Shown here piece after piece: positions 17,597 to 27,223 of a stretch of 64,000 nt of DNA. Below the pieces are notes generated by a model. That model worked only from the letters and a program-made list of their open reading frames with translations. It made no database searches and was not told the DNA's origin. Origin of the DNA: Phyllobacteriaceae bacterium (GTDB taxonomy: Bacteria; Pseudomonadota; Alphaproteobacteria; Rhizobiales; Rhizobiaceae); contig JADJTR010000004.1 of the NCBI GenBank assembly GCA_016711085.1, positions 310,001-374,000 of the forward strand, given 5' to 3'. The position numbers and the translations under genes are program-made. The first letter of the stretch is position 1, and each line of letters starts with the position of its first letter.

Positions 17597-18757
17597 ATGT
17601 CGCGCGGCCCCAGGAAAACCGTCGAGATACCGGCTGCGACCGCGCGAGCGATCTGGCTCGCCGCGCAGCGCCTCGACGTGGCCACGCCCTTTGGCGACGG
17701 GCCGCAGGCGACGCGCGCCGCGGTCGAACATCTTGGCTACGTGCAGATCGACACAATCAACGTCATCGAGCGAAGCCACCACCACATCCTTTTTACCCGC
17801 ATTCCGGGCTATTCGCGTGCGCACCTGCGCCAAGCACAGCGCGAAGACCGCAGCGTGTTCGAATACTGGACGCACGCCCTTTCCTATGTGCCGACGCGCG
17901 ATCTGCGCTTTTTCCTGCCGCAAATGGCTGCTCGGCGAAAAACGCCGGACAATTGGCACGGCGGCGTCACGTCGAAGGAATTGTCGAAGGTGCTCGCGCG
18001 CATTCGGCGCCAGGGACCGCTGTCGATCCGCGACATCGACGATGACGTGCTGGTGGACAAGGAGCATCCCTGGGCCAGCAAGAAGCCGTCGAAGCGCGCG
18101 CTCGAACGGGCTTTTTACGATGGCCGCCTCGTCATCGTCGATCGCGAAGGCATGCTGAAGACCTATGAACTGGCCGAACGCCATTTCGGCCGCGGCAACC
18201 GCCCGAAGCCGGCCACGCCGCGCCAGATCAACGAGTATGTGCTTGACCGCGCCCTGAGGAGCCAGGGCCTCGTCAGCCTCGATTCGATCTGCCACCTCGA
18301 CGCGCCGAGGAAACCCGCCATCCGGGCGCTGATCGACATGCGGGTCAGGCGCCGGTCACTCGTTCCCGCCCTCGTGGAAGGCGCGGGCAAGACCGAATAC
18401 TGGATGGCGCCGGAACTGCTGGAAACGACGACCGCGCCGCAGCTGACCGGCCTCGTCCACATTTTGTCGCCCTTCGATCCGCTGGTCATCCAGCGGAAGC
18501 GGCTGGCCCTGCTCTTCGGCTACGATCATGTCTTCGAGGCGTATGTGACGAAGGAGAAACGCCGTTTCGGCTACTTCACGCTGCCCGTTCTGGCCGGCGA
18601 CGAGATCGTCGCCGCCATCGATCTCAAGACCGACCGGGCGGGCCGCAAGCTGCTGATCCAGCAATGGCACTGGATCGGCGCGGGCTCGCGCGCCCGCCAT
18701 GGCGTCATGATCGACGAGGCGCTCGGCCGCTTCGAGGCGTTTCAGTTGGGCGACTGA
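17597..18757 (+). CDS. Winged-helix DNA glycosylase of the YcaQ/AlkX (HTH_42) family
   Basis: A 386-residue protein matching the YcaQ/AlkZ family of DNA glycosylases that remove alkylated bases and unhook interstrand cross-links. The family's tandem winged-helix architecture is suggested by the helical N-terminus, and the catalytic motif is visible as Q50-I-D52 in LGYVQIDTINVI; the Q-x-D form is typical of the YcaQ/AlkX branch, whereas Q-x-Q marks AlkZ. Other family signatures are SHHHILFTRIPGY, EYWTHALSYVP and the C-terminal LSPFDPLVIQRKRLALLFGYDHVFEAYV. The latter segment, with its FDPL(V)-x-x-R-x-R and YVP/YVTKEKRRFGYFTLPVLAGDE, is strongly conserved. It stands alone, without an obvious operon partner. 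Confidence 0.88.
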   Translation: MSRGPRKTVEIPAATARAIWLAAQRLDVATPFGDGPQATRAAVEHLGYVQIDTINVIERSHHHILFTRIPGYSRAHLRQAQREDRSVFEYWTHALSYVPTRDLRFFLPQMAARRKTPDNWHGGVTSKELSKVLARIRRQGPLSIRDIDDDVLVDKEHPWASKKPSKRALERAFYDGRLVIVDREGMLKTYELAERHFGRGNRPKPATPRQINEYVLDRALRSQGLVSLDSICHLDAPRKPAIRALIDMRVRRRSLVPALVEGAGKTEYWMAPELLETTTAPQLTGLVHILSPFDPLVIQRKRLALLFGYDHVFEAYVTKEKRRFGYFTLPVLAGDEIVAAIDLKTDRAGRKLLIQQWHWIGAGSRARHGVMIDEALGRFEAFQLGD

Positions 18758-18799
18758 GCCGCTGCCCGGCCGACGGCTCCGGTTGCCCCGTCCCCCTGC

Positions 18800-20480
18800 T
18801 CAGAACAATCCCTCGATCAGCCCGTCGTCGTTGAGGAAGATCTTCTCCGACGACGGAACCTTGGGCAGGCCGGGCATGGTCATGATCTCGCCGCAGATCA
18901 CCACGACGAAACCCGCCCCGGCCGAAAGCCGCACTTCGCGCACCGGCACGACGTGATCGGTCGGCGCGCCGCGCAGATTGGGGTCGGTCGAGAACGAATA
19001 TTGGGTTTTCGCCATGCACACCGGCAGGTGCCCGTAGCCCTGTTCTTCCCAGACCTTGAGCTGGTCGCGCACCGCCTTGTCGGCGATGGCCTCCGAGCCG
19101 CGATAGATGCGCTTGACGATGGTGTTGACCTTGTCGAACAGCGAGGCTTCGTCCGGGTAGAGCGGCGAGAACTGCGCCGCGCCGCTTTCGGCCAGCGCCA
19201 CCACCTTGTGGGCGAGTTCCTCGATGCCGGCCGAGCCCAGCGCCCAATGCCGGCACAGCACCGCCTCCGCCCCCATGCCCGCGACATGGGCTTTCACCGC
19301 CTCGATTTCCACATCGGTGTCGGAGATGAAATGGTTGATGGCGACGATCGCCGGCACGCCGAATTGTTTGACGTTTTCCAGATGCCGGCCGAGATTGGCG
19401 CAGCCTTTTTTCACCGCTTCGACATTCTCCTTGGCCAGGTCTTCCTTCTTGACGCCGCCATTCATCTTCAGCGCCCGGATCGTCGCCACGATCACGGCTG
19501 CCGCCGGCTTGAGGCCGGCCTTGCGGCACTTGATGTCGAAGAATTTCTCCGCCCCGAGATCGGCGCCGAAGCCGGCCTCGGTGACGACGTAGTCGGCGAG
19601 CTTCAGCGCCGATCGTCGTCGCGACCACCGAGTTGCAGCCATGCGCGATGTTGGCGAACGGGCCGCCATGGACGAAGGCCGGGTTGTTCTCCAGCGTTTG
19701 CACCAGATTCGGCTGCATCGCGTCCTTCAGCAGCACCGTCATCGCCTGATGGGCCTTGATGTCGCGGGCATAGACCGGCGTCTTGTCGCGGCGATAGGCA
19801 ACGATGATGTCGCCGAGCCGCTGTTCCAGATCGCGCAGATCCTTGGCGAGGCACAGGATCGCCATCACTTCCGAGGCGACCGTGATGTCGAAGCCGGCCT
19901 CGCGCGGATAGCCGTTGGCCACCCCGCCGAGCGAGCAGATGATTTCGCGCAGCGCCCGGTCGTTCATGTCCATGACGCGCCGCCACACGACGCGGCGCGT
20001 ATCGATGTTCTGCTCGTTGCCCCAATAGATGTGGTTGTCGATCATCGCCGACAGCAGATTGTGCGCCGCCGTGATGGCGTGGAAATCGCCGGTGAAATGC
20101 AGGTTGATGTCTTCCATCGGGACGATCTGGGCGTAGCCGCCGCCGGCCGCGCCGCCCTTGACGCCGAAGCAGGGCCCGAGCGACGGCTCGCGCAGCGCCA
20201 CCATCGCCTTCTTGCCAATGCGGTTGAGGCCGTCTCCCAAGCCGACCGTCGTCGTTGTCTTGCCTTCGCCGGCCGGCGTCGGGTTGATCGCGGTCACCAG
20301 GATCAGCTTGCCATCGGGCCGATCGGCGACCGAGCGGATGAAGCTCTCCGACACCTTGGCCTTGTCGTGGCCGTAGGGCAGCAGATGGTCCGACGGAATG
20401 CCGAGCCTGGCGCCGACCTCCATGATCGGCTTCTTGTTGGCGGCGCGTGCGATTTCGATGTCGGACTTGACCTCGGCCAT
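18800..20480 (-). pseudogene. fhs: Formate--tetrahydrofolate ligase, one frameshift
   Basis: ATP-dependent synthesis of 10-formyl-THF from formate and THF, feeding purine synthesis and C1 metabolism. Start ATG at 20480, preceded by a GAAGGGA ribosome-binding site. The P-loop NPTPAGEGKTTTTVG is at residues 66-80, and conserved stretches include KGGAAGGGYAQ, HFTGDFHAI, HGGPFANIAHGCNSV and, in the second half, YVVTEAGFGADLGAEKF and ICGEIMTMPGLPK. The frame breaks near 19607-19615, between CNSVVATT and ALKLADYV. Removing one base gives exactly 559 residues, the normal family length, so a single-base insertion is implied. Both halves are highly conserved, which favours a sequence error over a dead gene. 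Confidence 0.9.
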
Positions 20481-20708
20481 TTGTGGTTCCCTTCGGAGGC
20501 TGGATTGGTGCTGCCGCCTGTGCGACCTCCCCTGCATGCAAGCCGAAATGTATTGCTTCGCGCCATCCCGGAAAAGTCATGCGATACGCCGATTGCGACG
20601 CCCTGTTTGCGACATGGCGCAACGCCCGCCAAATCGAACGGCTCCTCCGATCAAGAGGGGCCGCAAGTCAATTCAGCCGGTACCCGCAGAAACGCAGATT
20701 TCCTCGTC

Positions 20709-21925
20709 TTACCGGTCCAGCACCGACCTGATTTCCACCAGATTGGAGCGCACCCGCAGCAGGTAGAAACCCATTGTCGCCAGATGCGAGGGGAACAGGA
20801 AACTCGATTCCTTGCCGTTGGAGATGATCGCCGGCTGCATGTCGAGTGCAATGCGCAGTTGCTCGGTCATGCGCGCCCAGATCGCCGTCATGTTGCGTTC
20901 CGCTACAATGGCGGAAAAGTCGGCCCGCGTCGCCGTGAGGATGCCGTAATAGGCGTAGAGTTGGCCATAGGCGAACCAGAAGCGATCATCGGCCCGAGTA
21001 TCGAACCAGCCGGCGTTGGAAGCGTCGAGACGCGCCCTGAGAATGTCGGAGGTCGAACCGATATCCGCCGCGATGCGTTCGACGAACTGCAGGAGACTGT
21101 CGGCGCGCGCGTCGAAAGTGGCCTTGCACTGCTCCAGATTGCCGTTGAACACCTTCAGATCGTCCATGGCCTGGCGGTAGATGCCGGGCGTCGGGGTGCG
21201 GAAGCCGAAGGGGCTGAACCCGAAATACCAGGCGTCTTCGTCGAAATTCATGTGGCCGCGAGCGTCCTGCAGGTTCTGGTCGATCTGCGACGTGCCGCGC
21301 ACGCGGCCAAGCGTATCGACCAGTTCGGTCGTCGTTCGACGGATCACCTAGTTGATGCCGAGCTGGAACGCCGCCTTGTTGTCGAGGAACGGCGTGTTTT
21401 TCGAGGAATGCCGAAGAATCCCCCTTTCGACGCCAGCATCGACGGGATCCAGCGGTTCTGGTTGACGTTCAGATCGATCAGCTCCGCGGTGACATCGACG
21501 AGAGCCGAACGGACGCAGGTCGCAGTTGGCGCCGCCGGCGCTTGCGCGGTTTGTGTCGCGCCCGACGCACCGGCCGCTACCGGCGCGCCGGCGTTGCCCG
21601 CCGAACCGGCCTCCGCGGTCGCGGTCGGCTGACTGCCCGACTCGATCGGATCGCCGGCCAGCGACTTGCCGGTCGCCATGGTCTTCGCGGTCGGATAGTC
21701 CGGATCGAAGCCGGTCCACACCTGGGTATTCCAGATGAAAAAGCCGTAAAAGGCGAGGAAGCCGAGAATGATCGCGCCAACCACGCCGCGCACGATCCAG
21801 CCGCGCCGCGTGTACCAGGAGCCGAGCCACAGGAACGGCCACAGCGCGATGCCGACCAGCCAGCCGAAGCCCCGGCCGATCCGCTGGAAGACGGAGGTGA
21901 AGAAATTGACGATCGGGTCGAGCAT
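20709..21925 (-). pseudogene. DUF2333 family membrane protein, frameshift plus in-frame TAG
   Basis: An uncharacterised family with one N-terminal membrane helix (about residues 43-64, IVRGVVGAIILGFLAFYGFF) and a large periplasmic part. A low-complexity Ala/Gly/Thr linker (about residues 90-120) precedes the conserved domain that starts at CVRSALVDVTAELIDLN. Two lesions are seen. A 1-nt deletion in an A run (T5 on the plus strand at 21397-21401) breaks the frame after GGFFGIPRK. A TAG at 21348-21350 lies between FQLGIN and VIRRTTTELVDTLGRVRG, where CAG (Gln) is expected. Repaired length 405 residues. It is the last gene of the operon with the DUF6638-like protein 11 nt upstream. Confidence 0.8.
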
Positions 21926-21936
21926 GCGAATTCTCC

Positions 21937-23226
21937 TCAGTCGTCCCCAAGGCCGTAGAGGCGCGCGCGCAGCCCCGCCTTGTCATTGAGATAGGTGGTT
22001 TTCAGCGTCTCCACAACGTGCTCGCGCCAGCGGGCGTTGAAGCCCTCGTAGTCGGCGTAGAAACCCTGCTTGTTGAAGACGTAGCGCGAGACGAAATCCC
22101 AGGCGACGAAATCGGATATCAGCCGGTTTGTCAGCCACGCATCGGGATGACCGGGCTTGGCCCGCGCCAGCAGGAAGCGCCGCTCTGGCGCCACGTCGTC
22201 GAGCGGCAATTGCCCGGTCTGGGCGATGATGCGCCGCGCCGCATTGAGGAAGGGCAGCGTGCCCTCCTGGGCGATCAGGTCGGCGTAGCGGTTCATCCAC
22301 GCCTGTAGCCATACCTTGTCGACGGCGTTGAAATCGCGCTCCGGCTCGAGCTGGCGGATCAGATGGCGCAGCGCCATCTCGGCGCGATGCTCGAGATAGC
22401 CCGACGTTTCGATCCATGAGGCGCGCGGCAGTTCGATACGGCCGGTCGCTGCGAGAAAGCGGAACACCCGGTCGGCGTCGGCGAGCGACAGATAGGCGAC
22501 CTGCCACGGCCGCGACTTGCGAAAACCCGGCGTCGACGGATCGCCGATCACCGTCGTCTGCTTCTCGTCGATGAACACGTAGAGCCCGCCGAAATGGCTG
22601 GTCCAGTAAGCGTTGTGGCGAAACACCACCTGATCCGGCACCAGCGCGTTCTCGCGGATGTCGCCGGCGACTTTCGCCAGTTCCACCATTCGGTTGAGCA
22701 TGGCGTCATCGCGCCAGGCGTCCGGCTCCTGGCGCAACCGGTCGGCGAGCTTGGCAAGTTCGGCCGCCTTGCCGAGCACGTTTTCGGCCGAAAGAACCTT
22801 GAACTCGACCTGGTTGATCGACAGCAGATCGTCGAGGTCGTCGACGCTCGAAACCGAATCCTCGATCTCGCCGTAGATGACGTCCTTGATGGTGAGCGCA
22901 TCGATGGCGCGCTGATTGGCGTTCATGAACTCGAACATCAACTGCGAGGTGTTCGAGAACGCCGTGTGCACCACCGGCAGTTCGATCTGCGACGGCGTCA
23001 GGATGATGAAACGCCGGTTGACCTGACCGGGATCGAGATAGGAATCGTCCTTCAGTTCCGCCGCGATCTCAGGCGAAAAGCCGGTGCGGTCGATATCGAA
23101 GGATTTGAGCTTCGTCGCCGGAAACCCGAAGGCGGCGAGCGCCTTGTTGTAGCGCTCGATCAAATGCGGCTGATCGACGGTCAGAAGCCGGCCGTAGATG
23201 AGTTCGTTGTCGCGCAGGAGTTCCAT
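21937..23226 (-). CDS. DUF6638-like conserved hypothetical protein
   Basis: A 429-residue soluble protein with no signal peptide, membrane helix or catalytic motif that I can recognise. Features are FRHNAYWTSHFGGLYVFIDEKQTT in the middle, an Asp-rich helix EDSVSSVDDLDDLLSINQVEF, and a helical C-terminus rich in aromatic residues (FVAWDFVSRYVFNKQGFYADYEGF). I believe it corresponds to the family named DUF6638, but this is from memory and unverified. It starts 2 nt after the stop of a VapC-like toxin gene and is followed 11 nt later by the DUF2333 gene. Similar trios with an AAA+ ATPase occur in other Alphaproteobacteria to my recollection. Confidence 0.7.
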   Translation of the reverse strand: MELLRDNELIYGRLLTVDQPHLIERYNKALAAFGFPATKLKSFDIDRTGFSPEIAAELKDDSYLDPGQVNRRFIILTPSQIELPVVHTAFSNTSQLMFEFMNANQRAIDALTIKDVIYGEIEDSVSSVDDLDDLLSINQVEFKVLSAENVLGKAAELAKLADRLRQEPDAWRDDAMLNRMVELAKVAGDIRENALVPDQVVFRHNAYWTSHFGGLYVFIDEKQTTVIGDPSTPGFRKSRPWQVAYLSLADADRVFRFLAATGRIELPRASWIETSGYLEHRAEMALRHLIRQLEPERDFNAVDKVWLQAWMNRYADLIAQEGTLPFLNAARRIIAQTGQLPLDDVAPERRFLLARAKPGHPDAWLTNRLISDFVAWDFVSRYVFNKQGFYADYEGFNARWREHVVETLKTTYLNDKAGLRARLYGLGDD

Positions 23227-23228
23227 CG

Positions 23229-23651
23229 TCAGGTCATGCCTCCGCTCGACAGCCCCACGCCGGCACCTTTCGCGGCGTTGGCCATCGCCTTGTCGAATGT
23301 GGCGAGTGGCAGCCGGAGTCGTTGGGCAAGTTCCAGATAGGCGGCGTCATAGACCGTCAATCCAAATCTGTTCGCCAATCGGCTTGTTGTGGACCATACA
23401 TGTTCCCGCCCGTCGGCATCGATGAGCAGTTGCAGACTTTCAACCTCCATGAACGCCTTCCGGTGAAACCCGTCTGGAATTCGCTTCCGCCTTTCCGCCA
23501 TCAACAGGCTGTTGGCGAACTCGGCCTGAAACAGGAATGGCACGGCGGCGCCGTCGGCCGTCACATGATCGAGGATGTGCGCCGCCGCCGCGCTCGTTTC
23601 ATCGGGCAAATACCACGCAACCGCGACCGAACAATCGACGACCAGACTCAC
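23229..23651 (-). CDS. PIN-domain ribonuclease toxin, VapC-like
   Basis: A 140-residue PIN domain. The conserved acidic residues are D6 in VVDCSVAVAW, the Glu of FQAEFANSLL, the Asp of LTVYDAAYLELA and the Asp of LATFDKAM. The GTG start at 23651 overlaps the TGA of the antitoxin (GTGA), a typical module layout. VapC toxins cleave specific RNAs (tRNA or rRNA). Its stop is 2 nt before the start of the DUF6638-like gene, so it appears inserted at the head of that gene and may now share its transcript. Confidence 0.85.
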   Translation of the reverse strand: MSLVVDCSVAVAWYLPDETSAAAAHILDHVTADGAAVPFLFQAEFANSLLMAERRKRIPDGFHRKAFMEVESLQLLIDADGREHVWSTTSRLANRFGLTVYDAAYLELAQRLRLPLATFDKAMANAAKGAGVGLSSGGMT

Positions 23652-23896
23652 CAGCGCCGCCCTTCCTCGATCAGCTGCTTGATCGTCAAGCCCTTGAGCG
23701 TATCGGCCGGCAGGCTTTCGCGCATCCTGAGGATTTCCTCCGCCGCCGCCCGCGCCTTCGCCACGTCGCGCGCCTTGGCCGCGACCAGTTTCGCCACAGG
23801 CTTGCCGTGCCGGGTGATCGTCACTTCCTCGCCCTTCTCGACCCGGTCGAGCAGTTCGCTGAAGCGGTTCTTCGCTTCGAACGTGCCGATTTCCAT
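23648..23896 (-). CDS. Phd/YefM-type antitoxin
   Basis: An 82-residue antitoxin. The N-terminus MEIGTFEAKNRFSELLDRVEKGEEVTITRHGKPVAKLV carries the Phd/YefM DNA-binding signature (F-S-x-L-L-x-x-V-x-x-G-E, then I-T-R-H-G-K-P-V-A). I took the ATG at 23896 because upstream extension reads a non-conserved hydrophobic stretch. The C-terminal helix (about residues 55-82) would wrap the toxin. It is co-translated with the PIN toxin. Confidence 0.85.
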   Translation of the reverse strand: MEIGTFEAKNRFSELLDRVEKGEEVTITRHGKPVAKLVAAKARDVAKARAAAEEILRMRESLPADTLKGLTIKQLIEEGRRW

Positions 23897-23948
23897 GGCG
23901 CAAAGCCCTTCTGGCCAGTCTGGCCAAAAATAGGGGCGGAGGAGCGAG

Positions 23949-23977
23949 GATGCAAGGCGCGGCGGAGGGCTTGCATC
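23949..23977. repeat. Inverted repeat in the phd/parD divergent region
   Basis: GATGCAAG (23949-23956) and CTTGCATC (23970-23977) form a perfect 8-bp inverted repeat with a 13-nt spacer, 52 nt upstream of the phd start. A shorter GGTA-CGAA-TACC element (23985-23996) follows. Antitoxins usually bind such elements at their own promoter, so these are candidate operators. Confidence 0.45.
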
Positions 23978-24032
23978 GAGCAAAGGTACGAATACCATAC
24001 TACTCGGTAGCACCATAAGGAACGATAGAGCC

Positions 24033-24302
24033 ATGTCCGTCAAAGCCTCCGTATCCATTTCCAACCAGCAGGACGCTTTCGCCAGATCATTGGTCGAGGA
24101 AGGCCGCTACGCCAGTCTCAGCGCCGTCGTCCAGCGCGGGCTGGACCTGCTGCGCGAAGAGACGGAAGCGCGCGAAGCCGACACCAAGGCGCTGAAAGCG
24201 CTGCTGGTAGAACGCGCCAGAGGGCCGTTCATTTCCATGGAGGAATCCCGCAGGGAAACCGAAGCCATGATGGCCCGCAAGCGCGCGGAACGCGGGATTT
24301 GA
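24033..24302 (+). CDS. ParD-type antitoxin
   Basis: An 89-residue ribbon-helix-helix antitoxin: MSVKASVSISNQQDAF is the strand, LVEEGRYASLSAVVQRGLDLLREET the helices with the typical G-R-Y-x-S-x-S-x-V-V-x-x-G-L motif, followed by an acidic C-terminal tail. A GGAA-type ribosome-binding site lies before the ATG. It is on the opposite strand to its neighbours and overlaps the toxin gene by 4 nt. Confidence 0.85.
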   Translation: MSVKASVSISNQQDAFARSLVEEGRYASLSAVVQRGLDLLREETEAREADTKALKALLVERARGPFISMEESRRETEAMMARKRAERGI

Positions 24303-24655
24303 AGCGGCCTTTCACAGTCGTGCGCTCGGCCGCGGCGGGGCGCGACCTCGACCGCGTTCTTGATCACCTCATTGATGCGCATGTCGGATTCGGCGATCTC
24401 GCCGAAGATGCGCAGCGTCGCGCCGAGCGGCATTTGGAGGCGATCCACGAAGCTATGGAGCGCCTCGGACAGGCTCCCTTCCAGGGCACCCTGCGCAGCG
24501 ATTTGCTGCCTGGCATCCGGCAGGTGACGAAGGACAAGGCGATTTACTATTTCACGGTCGACGAACCGAACGAGCGCATCAACGTCCTCGCCATTTTCTT
24601 CGGCGGGCAGGATCACCAACGGCGCATGCTGACGAGGTTGCTGGGCGGGGACTGA
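24299..24655 (+). CDS. ParE-type toxin
   Basis: A 118-residue ParE/RelE-superfamily toxin starting at a TTG that overlaps the antitoxin stop. The pattern includes a helical hairpin (RDLDRVLDHLIDAHVG ... AERHLEAIHEAMERLGQAP), then FQGTLRSDLLPGIRQV, AIYYFTVDEPNERINVLAIFFGGQDH, with the strand-final aromatic and the Arg/His tail seen in the family. ParE proteins generally poison DNA gyrase. It converges with the MazF-like gene, stops 4 nt apart. Confidence 0.8.
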   Translation: MKRPFTVVRSAAAGRDLDRVLDHLIDAHVGFGDLAEDAQRRAERHLEAIHEAMERLGQAPFQGTLRSDLLPGIRQVTKDKAIYYFTVDEPNERINVLAIFFGGQDHQRRMLTRLLGGD

Positions 24656-24659
24656 CCGA

Positions 24660-25001
24660 TCACCGCGCGAACATCTCCACCAGCGTGTCCGCGACCGCCT
24701 GAGCCGTCGGTTCGGTCGCTCTGCCGAGCCTCCTGATCAGCCGCGCCCGGTCGATCGTCCTGATCTGGTCGAGCGCCACCTCCCCGTCCTTGTCCTCGAA
24801 GTGAATGGGAACGCGGGACGCATAGGATTTCCGCGCCGTGGTCATCGGCGCGATGATGATCGTGCGCAGCCAGGCGTTCATCTCGTCCGGCGAAACGATC
24901 AGGCACGGACGGGTTTTCTTGATCTCCGAACCGATGGTCGGATCGAGATTGACCAGCCAGATGGAAAACTGGCTGGCTGCCGGCAATGCCCCGCTCACCA
25001 T
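24660..25001 (-). CDS. MazF/PemK-family endoribonuclease toxin
   Basis: A 113-residue toxin. IWLVNLDPTIGSEIKKTRPCLIVSPDEMN is the PemK/MazF signature (V-x-L-D-P-T-x-G-x-E-x-x-K-x-R-P), with IAPMTT and the C-terminal LDQIRTIDRARLIRRLG. MazF enzymes cut mRNA at short sequences. The ATG at 25001 overlaps the antitoxin stop by 7 nt. Start chosen by that overlap; a longer frame upstream reads through the antitoxin. Confidence 0.9.
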   Translation of the reverse strand: MVSGALPAASQFSIWLVNLDPTIGSEIKKTRPCLIVSPDEMNAWLRTIIIAPMTTARKSYASRVPIHFEDKDGEVALDQIRTIDRARLIRRLGRATEPTAQAVADTLVEMFAR

Positions 25002-25246
25002 TGCCAGTCGGCGTCCTCCGGCCCCGGCGAAACGCCATCGTCGATCAGAAGCGCGTCGTCGCCGCTTTCGGCCATGGCCTTGAACGACTCCATCCAGCCG
25101 GCGCGAAAGGATCTGGCCGGCGTGATGACCAGCCTGCCATCCTCGACATCGAGATTGACCGTTCCCTCGAGCCGGCACGCTTCCAGCAGCGCTGTGGGGA
25201 GTCTCACCCCCTGGGAGTTCCCAATCCTGATGATGTCGACCTTCAT
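24995..25246 (-). CDS. MazE/AbrB-type antitoxin
   Basis: An 83-residue protein whose N-terminus MKVDIIRIGNSQGVRLPTALLEACRLEG is the swapped-hairpin AbrB/MazE fold (I-R-x-G-N-S-x-G-V-R-L-P). The acidic C-terminal tail (SGDDALLIDDGVSPGPEDADWQW) would occupy the MazF active site. ATG at 25246 is favoured over the one at 25267 because the domain begins there. Confidence 0.88.
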   Translation of the reverse strand: MKVDIIRIGNSQGVRLPTALLEACRLEGTVNLDVEDGRLVITPARSFRAGWMESFKAMAESGDDALLIDDGVSPGPEDADWQW

Positions 25247-25311
25247 CTGGCGCCTCAACGCTCGCAAAAAGTAATTACATTGTAATTATAGCGGCATCGA
25301 ATTTCAACCCC

Positions 25312-27215
25312 TCACCACGCCCCTTTGGCCTTCAGCCCCTCGATCTCCCTGATTGCCCGCTCGCGAATGCGGGCGTCGCGGATGGTGCGGTTGACCGCCG
25401 CGTCGTCGGCCCGGTCGGAATAGCGGAACTCCGAGTCGGCGTAGCGGTTCACCTCTTGCAGCACCATTTCCATTGTGAAGGGCTTGCGCAGCTCGGCGAT
25501 CATCGCCGTCTTCTCGTCGTACGGCTTGTGCATGAAGGTCTCCGGCTTCTCGAACCACTCGTCGGGAAGCTCGATGTCCATCGCCCGCATCTTCACCGCA
25601 TCGGTGACGTTCTTGACCGAGCGGCCGGTAAACCGCGGCTCGCGCTCCTTGATCATGTGCAAATAGCGGCCGATATCGGCGACGGTGTCGGGCGCGCCAT
25701 TGTCCTTGACGAACTTCTCCCACACGGCGGCGAGCGCGTCTTCCTGCGGCTTCGAGTGGCCCTCATAGGCTGTCGAAACGGCCCGCTTGATCTCCTGCGC
25801 CGCGTAGAGCTTGTGATCGCCGAGCGGGATCTTGTGGTTCTTGCCGGCCAGCAGCGCGAAAATGTCGATGTAGTCGGCCTCGGTCTGCGGCCCGTCGACC
25901 AGCCAGCGCGCCCCGGCGCGTTGCCTGAGCGCATCGTCGACGTTTTCGGGATAGTTGGAAAACATGCCGAAGGTGGCGTTGCCGCGCACCACCGTATTGG
26001 TGCCGGAAAACGCCGCCATCAGCACGCCGGTGATCTCGTGCTGGCCGGCCGACGCACGGTCGTCTGAGCGCCTTGCCGCCACCTGGTCGATGTCGTCGAC
26101 GGTGCCGAAGCCGATCGCCTTCGGGTTCAACACGTTTTCGATGAAGGCGTGGCAGTTCTGTCCCGATTTGCCCTGGTAGGAGGAAATCTGCTCGACGCCG
26201 AAATTCTCGTAGACGAACGGGTAGCCGGCCACCTGGCAATAGCCGTTGACGAGGCCGGCGATCATCTGGATCAGCGTCGTCTTGCCGGTGCCCGGCGCGC
26301 CATCGCCGATGAAGGTGAAGATGAAGCCGCCGAGTTCGACGAACGGGTTCAACTGCCGCTCGAAATCATAGGCCATGATCATCTTGGCGAGTTTCATCGC
26401 CTGATATTTGGCGATGTGGTTGCCGACGACCTCCTCCGGCTTCTTGAAGGTCATCACCAGCGCCTTGCGCTTCGGCCCCGGCGCGACATCGAAACCGTCG
26501 AGGGTGAAATTGTCGGCTTCGATGCGGATATGGCTGTCCTCAAACGCGCCGAGCCCGTCGAAGCGACCTTTGCGGCCGAGCAGGCCGTCGATGGCGGTCC
26601 GTGCGAAGGCGCGGGAGCGCGACAGCATGGAGGCGTCGTCTTTGGCCCCCGAGACGGCCGTCTCAAGGCCGGCGATCAGGCTTTTCACCGCATCCTGCGC
26701 CGTATCGAACAGGAAATCCGGTTCGGCGACGTCGTTCGGCGGCTCGCCATCGGCCTCGATGGTTTGCGCCAGGAACGAGGCGAAGGCGAAGGCCGACACA
26801 TAGGCCGCCGCCGCCAGCAATTTCTTGAACTCGGCCGCTTCCGCGCCTTCGAGTGCGGCGCGCTGGTTTTTCGCCGTCAGGCTTTCGAGCGGCGTCGATT
26901 GCGCGAACACCTCGGCGACAGCGAGCGCCACGGCGACGCCGCGCCGCGCCCTGACCAGCAATGTCTGCTGGACGATGGAGAAGAACTGGTCGCCCGGCCT
27001 GACCGCGCCAATGGTTTTTGCAAGCTCAACTTCACGCGTTTTGCGCACGCCGCCGGGAGCAACGGTGGAGACGAAGCGGCGATTGGTGCCGGCGAGCGCG
27101 GTTGAGGATTCCCGGCCGAATCCTCCAGGACCACCACCCGCGTCACCAGCGATTGCGCTGTCGCCAGGTGTTTCTCGATGTCTTTTTCGGCGATCGTCGT
27201 CAGTCCGGCGTCCAT
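25312..27215 (-). pseudogene. AAA+ family ATPase of an uncharacterised operon, one frameshift
   Basis: The Walker A motif is GDGAPGTGKTT, preceded by FVELGGFIFTFIG, and a Walker B-like element is AIGFGTVDDIDQ. Downstream, AFSGTNTVVRGNATFGMFSNYPENVDDALRQRAGARW looks like a sensor/arginine-finger region. The N-terminal 300 residues are helical and specific to the family; FDGLGAFEDSHIRIEADNFTLDGFDV precedes the ATPase domain. The proper start is ATG 27215 (MDAGLTTIAEKDIEKHLATAQSL); its frame is lost after VVVLED at about 27119-27121, where one T is missing in a short T run (AA on the plus strand). Repaired length 634 residues. It starts 8 nt after the 389-residue protein. It would act with the coiled-coil and DUF6638/DUF2333 partners; role unknown. 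Confidence 0.8.
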
Positions 27216-27223
27216 TTATTCCC

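Noticed and set aside
20483..20731. 82-codon plus-strand ORF upstream of fhs
   Set aside because: No ribosome-binding site, Arg- and Cys-rich random-looking product, overlaps the 5' region of fhs and the end of DUF2333.
19641..21632. 663-codon plus-strand ORF across fhs and DUF2333
   Set aside because: Covers two unrelated minus-strand genes in antisense; a by-product of GC-rich codon bias.
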